A stretch of 36,837 bases of DNA, from NCBI GenBank assembly GCA_022801925.1, contig JAAWTG010000027.1:1-36837 (forward strand), written 5' to 3'. The DNA comes from Clostridia bacterium. Lineage in GTDB: Bacteria > Bacillota > Clostridia > RUG12999. Below are positions 31,880-36,837 of this stretch, one piece after another (position 1 is the stretch's first letter; the number at the start of each line of letters is the position of its first letter). The notes beneath the pieces were generated by a model. It made no database searches and had not been told where the DNA came from. It saw only the letters and a program-made list of their open reading frames with translations. The position numbers and the translations under genes were made by a program.

Positions 31880-31902
31880 TCGGAAGCCCCTTTCTCTTTT
31901 GG
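31858..31902 (-). terminator. Terminator of tRNA-Pro
   Basis: CCAAAAGAGAAAGGG (31858-31872) and its exact complement (31888-31902) form a 15-base stem ending in TTTCTCTTTT on the minus strand. The stem overlaps the encoded CCA. Confidence 0.72.
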
Positions 31903-31975
31903 TCGGAGTGACAGGACTTGAACCTGCGGCCTCTTGACCCCCAGTCAAGCACGCTACCAGCTGCGCCACACCCCG
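31900..31975 (-). tRNA. tRNA-Pro (anticodon GGG)
   Basis: On the minus strand the 76 bases start CGGGGTG and end CACTCCG-A-CCA, forming a seven-pair acceptor stem with one G:U. The anticodon arm is CTTGA-CTGGGGG-TCAAG with anticodon GGG, which reads CCC and CCU. The T arm contains GGTTCAAGTCC. CCA is encoded. A SigA-type promoter lies about 33 bases upstream. The gene stands alone, and an 18-base copy of its 3' end lies 188 bases downstream. Confidence 0.97.
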
Positions 31976-32007
31976 AAATATATACCATTTTTTAAAACTA
32001 CCGTTCT

Positions 32008-32036
32008 ATTATAGCATAAAGTATTGCATTTGAAAA
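32008..32036 (-). promoter_or_regulatory. Promoter of tRNA-Pro
   Basis: On the minus strand TTTTCA, a 17-base spacer and TATAAT with the TGC extension. Spacing to the tRNA 5' end is 33 bases. Confidence 0.7.
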
Positions 32037-32124
32037 GCCCCTTTTTCAAATTTTTTAAAAAAATCTTCCCAAACTACCCCCTTTCTGTTTTTGCTGCATA
32101 TACTGAATACAGGGAGGGAACGGC

Positions 32125-32325
32125 ATGACGCCTTTTGAAATGACGGCACTGATTACGGTGCTTGCAAATGTGATGGCTGAAAATTTAAACAGTGAACAAC
32201 TGGGGTTTGTGTCCGCTGTTTTTGACCAGTTGGGCGATACACTGGATACCATCGCTTTGCAGCGGGCAAACCTGCAAACTGGCAATGGAAAACAAAAAGA
32301 GAAAGAAAACGTGGAGTTGATATAA
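32125..32325 (+). CDS. Small DUF6774-like protein, 66 residues
   Basis: The ATG follows GGGAGGGAAC. The product is a soluble helical protein with the pattern MTPFEMTALITVLANVMAEN followed by LGFVSAVFDQLGDTLDTIALQR and a charged tail (GKQKEKE). This resembles small clostridial proteins of the DUF6774 family, which share the FxQLGDTLxTIxxQR core. Function is unknown. It is followed immediately by a terminator, so it is probably a single-gene unit. Recognition of the family is by memory of the motif and was not checked by search. Confidence 0.7.
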   Translation: MTPFEMTALITVLANVMAENLNSEQLGFVSAVFDQLGDTLDTIALQRANLQTGNGKQKEKENVELI

Positions 32326-32362
32326 CCGGCGGCAGAAATCACTTGCTACCGGTTCTTTTTTT
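32324..32362 (+). terminator. Terminator after the small DUF6774-like gene
   Basis: AACCGG...GCA and TGC..CCGGTT form an interrupted stem overlapping the stop codon, followed by seven T. Confidence 0.75.
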
Positions 32363-32372
32363 GGTAAAAAAC

Positions 32373-32401
32373 TTGCAGCAGTCCTCAGATTATGATACAA
32401 T
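32373..32401 (+). promoter_or_regulatory. Promoter of the lipoprotein-reductase operon
   Basis: TTGCAG, a 17-base spacer and TACAAT with TGA extension, about 80 bases before the lipoprotein start codon. Confidence 0.55.
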
Positions 32402-32482
32402 ATATGCAAAGTCCCTGCGCTGTGTGTCAAACGCGCGGGGCGGCAGGGAATAAAAAAGCGCAAAGAAAGGGGAAATCAACAT

Positions 32483-33106
32483 ATGAAACAAACGATGAAA
32501 AAATGGGGTACGCTATGTCTATGCGCATTGTTATGTATTGCAATACTGGGGGGCTGTGCTACAAGACAGGAAAACCGGCAGCAGCAGGCTGAGGAAACGC
32601 TTGGTAAATTGATATCGGCGCTGAAAGCGGCGGATATCCCGACGGCGCAGCAATATATCGATATGGCAAGTTTGGAATCCGGCGGCATTGATTTCACCAG
32701 CGATGCCTATCTGCCGCTGGCAAAAGAGATGTTCGGAAAACTGGAATACGAAGTCCTTTCAGCAGAAGAAGCAGACAACGAAAATGTTCGTTTACATGTT
32801 AAAATCAAGGCGATAAACATGCAGCCGGTTATGGTGACATGGATTCAAAACTTAATGCAAAAGGCATTGACGCTAGGCGAAAGCGCGTCCCAGATGAGCG
32901 AAGAAGAACAGACGCAATTGGCGATGGACGGACTTATCGAAGCTGTTCAGCAGTCCGGCGGCGATTTGTTGGAATCAGAGGTAGATGTGAATGTGACCTG
33001 GGTGGATGGCGCCCCAAAAATCCAATCAGACCGGACATTTGCCAATGCTTTGATGGGCGGATTGATGGACGCGTCGGAGGGGCTCCAAAACAGCTTAAAT
33101 GAATAA
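32483..33106 (+). CDS. Hypothetical lipoprotein, 207 residues
   Basis: The signal peptide ends in a lipobox (AILGGC, Cys25), so the product is anchored to the outer face of the membrane. The mature part is about 180 residues, beginning with a charged helix (RQENRQQQAEETLGKLISAL). It has alternating helices and strands: LKAADIPTAQQYID, then a beta stretch VRLHVKIKAINMQPVMVTWIQ and VDVNVTWVDGAPKIQSD near the end. The layout, helix then a cystatin/NTF2-like sheet, recalls small clostridial lipoproteins of the DUF5105/DUF4878 kind, but the family is not certain. The ATG has AAAGGGG ten bases upstream. It is 29 bases ahead of the aldo/keto reductase gene. Confidence 0.75.
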   Translation: MKQTMKKWGTLCLCALLCIAILGGCATRQENRQQQAEETLGKLISALKAADIPTAQQYIDMASLESGGIDFTSDAYLPLAKEMFGKLEYEVLSAEEADNENVRLHVKIKAINMQPVMVTWIQNLMQKALTLGESASQMSEEEQTQLAMDGLIEAVQQSGGDLLESEVDVNVTWVDGAPKIQSDRTFANALMGGLMDASEGLQNSLNE

Positions 33107-33135
33107 ACCAAAATAAACGGAAGGAGAGAACCCGC

Positions 33136-34269
33136 ATGGAAAAACGGAACTATCGAAACTCCGGCGCAGAAATTTCTCTGCTGGGATTCGGCTGTATGCG
33201 TCTGCCTAAAGTAGACCCTGAAAAACAGGACATTGATTTTGTACAGGCGCAGGCATTGATTGACATGGCATATGCGCAGGGCGTGAACTATTTTGACACT
33301 GCTTATATGTATCATGGCGGGCAGTCGGAACTGTTCATCGGTCAGGCGCTGAAAAAATACCCACGCGACAGCTTCTATCTGGCAAATAAAATGCCGGTCT
33401 GGATGGCGGAAACCAAAGAAGATGTAGACCGTATTTTTCAAGACCAGCTAAAAAAATGCGGCGTGGACTATTTTGACTTCTATCTCTGCCATTCCCTCAA
33501 CCGCGGACACTGGAAACGGCTGCGGGAATTCGGCGTTTATGAATATTTAGAAGAACAAAAGAAAGCGGGCAAAATCCGCCAATTGGGATTCTCTTTCCAC
33601 GACAAACTGGATTTGATGGAAGAAATTCTGGAAACCTATACTTGGGATTTCGCGCAGATTCAGCTGAACTATCTGGATTGGGACATGCAAAACGCAAAAC
33701 GGCAGTATGAACTGCTGGAAGCGCATGGACTGCCCTGCATTGTGATGGAACCGGTACGCGGCGGCGCGCTAGCGACGCTCAGTCCTGAAGCGGCGGCGCT
33801 GCTGAAGGAAGCAGATCCCACGCGCTCTATAGCGTCTTGGGCGCTGCGCTATGCCGCGTCTTTGCCAAATGTCATGACGGTACTCAGCGGCATGAGTACG
33901 CCGGAGCAAGTGCAGGACAATTTACAGACCATGACGCCGTTTGTACCGTTGTCACAGGAGGAAACCGCGCTGGTATACCGTGCGGCGCGGCTCTATCTGG
34001 AAAGCCGAACTGTTCCCTGTACAGCGTGCCGCTATTGCATGGACTGTCCGGCGGGCGTGGATATTCCGTTGATGTTTCAGATTTTCAACCGTTTCAAAAT
34101 GACGGAAAACGGTGCGGACGCACGCAGTGCGTTTGCGGCGGCGGGCGAAGAAAAACAGGCGGCGCACTGCGTCTCCTGCCGGAAATGTACGCAGCACTGC
34201 CCACAGCTGATTGACATTCCGGCGCGGCTGAAAGAAGTCGAGGAACTGGCGCAGCGGGTAAGCCGCTGA
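33136..34269 (+). CDS. Aldo/keto reductase with C-terminal 4Fe-4S motifs
   Basis: The 377-residue protein has an AKR barrel with the catalytic tetrad Asp54, Tyr59 (NYFDTAYMYHGG), Lys85 (ANKMP) and His119 (YLCHS). The C-terminal extension of about 90 residues carries two cysteine clusters, CTACRYCMDCP and CVSCRKCTQHCP, each followed by a hydrophobic DIP segment. They probably bind two 4Fe-4S clusters, though the first has 2-2-2 spacing. Ferredoxin-like AKRs are common in anaerobic Clostridia; their substrates are mostly unknown. The start has AAGGAGAG ten bases before ATG. It is the last gene of a two-gene unit with the lipoprotein, closed by a bidirectional terminator. Confidence 0.93.
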   Translation: MEKRNYRNSGAEISLLGFGCMRLPKVDPEKQDIDFVQAQALIDMAYAQGVNYFDTAYMYHGGQSELFIGQALKKYPRDSFYLANKMPVWMAETKEDVDRIFQDQLKKCGVDYFDFYLCHSLNRGHWKRLREFGVYEYLEEQKKAGKIRQLGFSFHDKLDLMEEILETYTWDFAQIQLNYLDWDMQNAKRQYELLEAHGLPCIVMEPVRGGALATLSPEAAALLKEADPTRSIASWALRYAASLPNVMTVLSGMSTPEQVQDNLQTMTPFVPLSQEETALVYRAARLYLESRTVPCTACRYCMDCPAGVDIPLMFQIFNRFKMTENGADARSAFAAAGEEKQAAHCVSCRKCTQHCPQLIDIPARLKEVEELAQRVSR

Positions 34270-34272
34270 CGT

Positions 34273-34309
34273 AAAAAGAGGAAGAAACACCTTGTTTCTT
34301 CCTCTTTTT
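34273..34309. terminator. Bidirectional terminator between the reductase and thioredoxin genes
   Basis: A 17-base perfect stem (34273-34289 with 34293-34309) with a three-base loop and A/T-rich ends on both sides serves the two convergent genes. Confidence 0.9.
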
Positions 34310-34357
34310 CATTATAATGGAAACAGCTGCGTTCTTTGCCGATAAGACCGCCGTCTT

Positions 34358-34669
34358 TTATTTCAGCATTTCTTCCACCGCGGTTTTTGGCTGTACGCCG
34401 ACCGCCGTCTGCACCGGCTGCCCGTCTTTGAGAAGCACCAGCGTCGGAATGCTCATCACACCAAAACGCTGCGCCAATTCCGGTTCCTCGTCAATGTTGA
34501 CCTTGCCGACTTTCACGCTGCCGGCATATTGCTCCGCAATTTCGTCCACGACCGGAGAAAACATGCGGCATGGGCCGCACCACTCCGCCCAGAAATCCAG
34601 CAGTACCGGCTGGGAACCGGACAGAACTTCCGTATCAAAATTTGTTTTCGTAATGTTTATCACAGACAT
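34358..34669 (-). CDS. trxA: Thioredoxin
   Basis: I choose the ATG at 34669 (MSVINITKTNF), preceded by AAAGGAGC; an upstream in-frame ATG adds 16 unlikely residues. The 103-residue protein is a complete thioredoxin fold with the active site WCGPC (Cys31, Cys34), the buried Asp25 in LLDFWAEW, and the cis-proline segment SIPTLVLL. It reduces protein disulfides in the cytoplasm with thioredoxin reductase, whose gene is not in this window. It is transcribed alone on the minus strand. Confidence 0.97.
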   Translation of the reverse strand: MSVINITKTNFDTEVLSGSQPVLLDFWAEWCGPCRMFSPVVDEIAEQYAGSVKVGKVNIDEEPELAQRFGVMSIPTLVLLKDGQPVQTAVGVQPKTAVEEMLK

Positions 34670-34725
34670 ATAAATGCTCCTTTCATTTGAGATATATTTA
34701 TGTTTTAGGGTGTGCACTTAGAAAT

Positions 34726-34731
34726 ATTATA
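34726..34731 (-). promoter_or_regulatory. -10 box of the trxA promoter
   Basis: TATAAT on the minus strand about 57 bases upstream of the trxA start. No good -35 box is at the right spacing. Confidence 0.45.
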
Positions 34732-34852
34732 TGCTCATTTTCGCAAAAAATCTGTCATTGCAAACTTTTCGGTCATGAAACCTTCGGACATGCCCTCCAT
34801 AGCACACGTGTATACCAAGAAAAGCAAGCGGCGGATCGGGGCTGAAAGCGGG

Positions 34853-34929
34853 GGGTAGTTCTCCCCCAAAAAAGTAAGAGGGGGAGGAGCCGTAGGCGAC
34901 GGAGGACATTTTTAAGGGGAGAACTACCC
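34853..34929 (+). repeat. Covarying palindromic element, copy d
   Basis: GGGTAGTTCTCCCC (34853-34866) and GGGGAGAACTACCC (34916-34929) are a perfect 14-base stem. Inside are AAAAAAGTAAGAGG and GGAGGACATTTTTAA. Further out, CCAAGAAAAGCAAG (34814) and GGGGACAATTTC (34942) look like remnants of an outer, decayed copy. The rest of 34732-35033 holds no gene. Confidence 0.75.
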
Positions 34930-35033
34930 GGAGCAACCTTGGGGACAATTTCATACCAAAGGATCGGAAACCTCGCTGCCGCTGCGTTTCCTAGTCCCTA
35001 TGCCGCTCCATGGCACGCGCCAAGTTCCTTCTC

Positions 35034-35624
35034 CTAGGCAAACAACTGCGCGCACAGCTGGAACAGTTCTTCTTTGCCATAGAGACATTGCAGTGCGTCC
35101 AGCATTGCGCCCGTGGATAAATAGTCCGGCAGTCCGCAATGCGCCAACAGCTTCCGCCGCCGCGCTGCGCTGTCCGCACAGCCGGAAAGTCCGAGTTCAT
35201 AAAGATCCAGTTTGGTCAGCGGCTGTGCCGCCTGCGGTACATGCTCCTGCGGCGCGGCGCGCAGCACACAGTCAATGAGAATGTTGTCCGCAATCCCTTC
35301 CACGCCCAGCAATCCTTCCTTGCCCGGCACACGCTTACGTTTTTCGCGCCCCTGCACTTGCGGCGTATAGGCGTGTTTGATATAGGCGCTGCCGATAGCG
35401 CCTTGCAGATAGTTGCGAATCACCAGTCCCGCACCGTCCGCGTCCGTCAAAAGAATAATGCCTGTTTTATGCGCGGCGCGGCGCAGGGTCTCCAGCAACG
35501 CTTTGTTCTTAAAAATACGGAACCCTCCAACCGCAATGACCCATGTATCAAACAGTTCGGAGAGTTTTTGTTTGTCATATTTCCCCTCCACCACAAGGGG
35601 CTCCCGCAGCGGTATTTTTGCCAC
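35034..35624 (-). CDS. rnmV: Ribonuclease M5-like TOPRIM protein
   Basis: The gene uses a GTG start after AGGTGAT. The 196-residue product begins with a TOPRIM domain: VVEGKYDKQKL (catalytic Glu), VIAVGGF, and LLTDADGAGLVIRNYL (paired Asp). The C-terminal DUF4093-type half contains VEGIADNILIDCVL and LGLSGCADSAARRRKLLAHCGLP. RNase M5 matures the ends of 5S rRNA in Bacillota. No KsgA gene is adjacent in this window, although the two are often neighbours. The gene follows the PHP phosphatase gene by 16 bases, probably co-transcribed. Confidence 0.88.
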   Translation of the reverse strand: MAKIPLREPLVVEGKYDKQKLSELFDTWVIAVGGFRIFKNKALLETLRRAAHKTGIILLTDADGAGLVIRNYLQGAIGSAYIKHAYTPQVQGREKRKRVPGKEGLLGVEGIADNILIDCVLRAAPQEHVPQAAQPLTKLDLYELGLSGCADSAARRRKLLAHCGLPDYLSTGAMLDALQCLYGKEELFQLCAQLFA

Positions 35625-35640
35625 CCTATCACCTGCTTTT

Positions 35641-36435
35641 TTAAAGTTTCACCATTGTTGGTTTGCGCGCCTTGAATGTTGTGATATAGCGGAATCCCAA
35701 TGTCCGCAGAAACTCCTGTGCGTCCGCCATGTTTTGCCCTACCGCATGAGGCACATGCGCGTCGGAACCGGTTGTGATGATTTCGCCGCCCAAGTCGCGG
35801 TAGAGTTTCAAAATGGATTTAGACGGCATGGTGGTTCCCACCTGCTGCCGCAGTCCGGACGTATTCAATTCAATGCCTCTGCCGCCTTCAATCACGTTCT
35901 TCAAAATTTGACGGATATAGTCCATATACCGTCGCTCGGTATACGGAAATTTCTGTACTGCCGCATAGCGTTTTGGATAGTCGACATGCCCCAGGCAATC
36001 ATAGTAAGTCTCGCGCGAAAGCGCCAGCAGTTCACGGTAGTATTGTTCAAAAACATCATAGTTAAACCCGCTGTAGCGCACCAGCGCAAGGTCGATATCC
36101 CCTTCAATGTTATGCATGGAACCTATCACATAGTCAAACGGACGCGTTAAAATGCGTTTTGCCGCCGCTTGATACTTGTGGGCTTGTCCCAATTCCAGCC
36201 CATAAAGAACCGTCAGTTTTCCCTGCCACTGCTCTTTCATGCGCATGATTTCCGCCTGTACCGCATCCGCGTCATAGTTTTTCCGGCAGTCTTCATCTGC
36301 GGCAGTCGGGTCGAAATGGTCTGTAAGGGCAATTTCCTGCAACCCCTTTTGAACGGCTACGCGGCACACATCTTCCGGCTTTGCTTGGCTGTCCACAGAA
36401 TATTTGCTATGGGTATGGTAGTCTACCAGATACAT
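35641..36435 (-). CDS. PHP-domain phosphatase (histidinol-phosphatase-like)
   Basis: The start at 36435 has AGGAGG nine bases upstream and gives MYLVDYHTHSKYS, where the PHP HxH motif belongs at the N-terminus; the longer frame adds 11 residues and is rejected. The 264-residue protein carries LTDHFD, GLELGQ, GSMHN, GHVDYPKR, ELNTSG and TTGSDAH, the ordered metal-binding motifs of HisK-type PHP phosphatases. It probably hydrolyses a small phosphate ester. No histidine biosynthesis gene is near, so the assignment to histidinol phosphate is uncertain. The downstream RNase M5-like gene begins 16 bases after its stop. Confidence 0.88.
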   Translation of the reverse strand: MYLVDYHTHSKYSVDSQAKPEDVCRVAVQKGLQEIALTDHFDPTAADEDCRKNYDADAVQAEIMRMKEQWQGKLTVLYGLELGQAHKYQAAAKRILTRPFDYVIGSMHNIEGDIDLALVRYSGFNYDVFEQYYRELLALSRETYYDCLGHVDYPKRYAAVQKFPYTERRYMDYIRQILKNVIEGGRGIELNTSGLRQQVGTTMPSKSILKLYRDLGGEIITTGSDAHVPHAVGQNMADAQEFLRTLGFRYITTFKARKPTMVKL

Positions 36436-36540
36436 CCCGCACCACCTCCTAACATGCAATTCTATCACTAGCCGCTTGTGCGGCGATGATATGCTTTTTT
36501 GTGTAAAAAAAATATTTAAAACTTCTCTGCGCAGAGCGTT

Positions 36541-36720
36541 TTTATCCTTGTCGCTAATCGCGACACGGATTGCGATTTACTGATAAGCACTATCGTGTTT
36601 ATCATGTACTTTTGGAGCAAAAGGAACGTTTTCCCCTGCGGGGGAGTTATATCAGTCACGCAAGTGACTGATATGTACTTTTTGCCGACAAAAAGTACCA
36701 AAAACTTTCTGGCGTTCCGC
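36541..36720. repeat. Intergenic repeat modules, fourth copy (inverted)
   Basis: Positions 36541-36625 are the reverse complement of 7441-7520 with small differences, including the ACACGRTAGTRYTTATCAGT insert. Then follow a CCCCTGCGGGGG hairpin and a perfect GTACTTTTTG/CAAAAAGTAC palindrome (about 36675-36698). No gene is seen in 36436-36837. Confidence 0.7.
36649..36674. repeat. Perfect 11-base hairpin with GCAA tetraloop
   Basis: ATATCAGTCAC (36649-36659), GCAA, GTGACTGATAT (36664-36674). GNRA-type loops are highly stable in RNA. Confidence 0.65.
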
Positions 36721-36741
36721 TTCGCCCCCAATTGTCGTTAC

Positions 36742-36824
36742 GGATATTTACCCCTTGAAAATGTCCTCCGACTTTGTGCTTTGCACAAAGTCTCCCCCTC
36801 TTACTTTTCTTGGGGTAAATATCC
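36742..36824 (-). repeat. Covarying palindromic element, copy b
   Basis: GGATATTTACCCC (36742-36754) and GGGGTAAATATCC (36812-36824) are a perfect 13-base stem. On the minus strand the inside is AAGAAAAGTAAGAGG, a perfect GACTTTGTGC-AAA-GCACAAAGTC hairpin, then GGAGGACATTTTCAA. The inner part is nearly identical to copy a while the terminal stem differs. Confidence 0.78.
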
Positions 36825-36837
36825 TCCGCTCCTTTGC

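Noticed and set aside
35641-36435. Assignment as histidinol phosphatase of histidine biosynthesis
   Set aside because: The PHP motifs fit, but no his gene is near and PHP phosphatases vary in substrate, so only the family is stated.

Overview
The window reads as chromosome of a Bacillota (Firmicutes) organism, most likely class Clostridia. The evidence is the gene content (yloU/yloV, an RNase M5-like TOPRIM protein, a BC1881-type phage protein, a DUF6774-like small protein, an SLH-domain surface protein, CUT1 LplABC-type sugar transport), strong GGAGG ribosome binding sites, and SigA-type promoters. By eye the coding DNA is moderately GC-rich, with one clearly AT-rich island (about 3.7-6.0 kb). 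The genus cannot be named from the sequence alone.

Layout. (1) 1-3.7 kb, minus strand: an operon of response regulator, sensor kinase, yloU (Asp23/Gls24) and yloV/fakA, the last running off the window. (2) 3.7-6.0 kb, minus strand: an AT-rich island holding a truncated agmatine-deiminase-like gene, an unknown 215-residue protein, a 55-residue BC1881-type phage protein, an unknown 283-residue protein and a truncated MoxR-like ATPase; it looks like a decayed mobile segment. (3) 6.2-7.3 kb: ychF. (4) 7.6-14.8 kb, plus strand: an SdpR-type repressor with two identical operators, an SdpI-type membrane protein, a TolC-family protein that appears to lack its beta-barrel hairpins, a lipoprotein adaptor with a very long coiled coil, and an RND pump. 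(5) 15.3-31.2 kb, minus strand: a uronic-acid polysaccharide locus. It runs from solute-binding lipoprotein and two permeases through GH88 unsaturated glucuronyl hydrolase, a 1479-residue secreted multidomain protein and an SLH-anchored protein to a PHP/DUF3604 metallohydrolase and a heparinase II/III-type lyase. (6) 31.5-32 kb: tRNA-Pro(GGG) beside a partial duplication of its 3' end. (7) 32.1-36.4 kb: a DUF6774-like protein, a lipoprotein, an aldo/keto reductase with two Fe-S motifs, thioredoxin, an RNase M5-like protein and a PHP phosphatase.

How the genes work together. Region 5 suggests that a uronide polymer is bound at the surface (LamG-like and X2 modules, SLH anchoring). Oligomers would be imported by the binding protein and permeases, which have no local ATPase and so probably share a general one. 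They would then be split inside the cell by the lyase and by GH88, which both lack signal peptides. Region 4 looks like an inducible envelope-stress or efflux module under SdpR control.

The most unusual non-coding feature is a dispersed family of intergenic palindromic elements (14931-15007, 19233-19401, 34853-34929, 36742-36824). Their inner flanks are conserved while their stems differ between copies yet stay perfectly self-complementary, and one copy is nested inside another. Other modular hairpin repeats fill the same gaps. No CRISPR array, insertion sequence transposase, rRNA or recognised riboswitch was seen.
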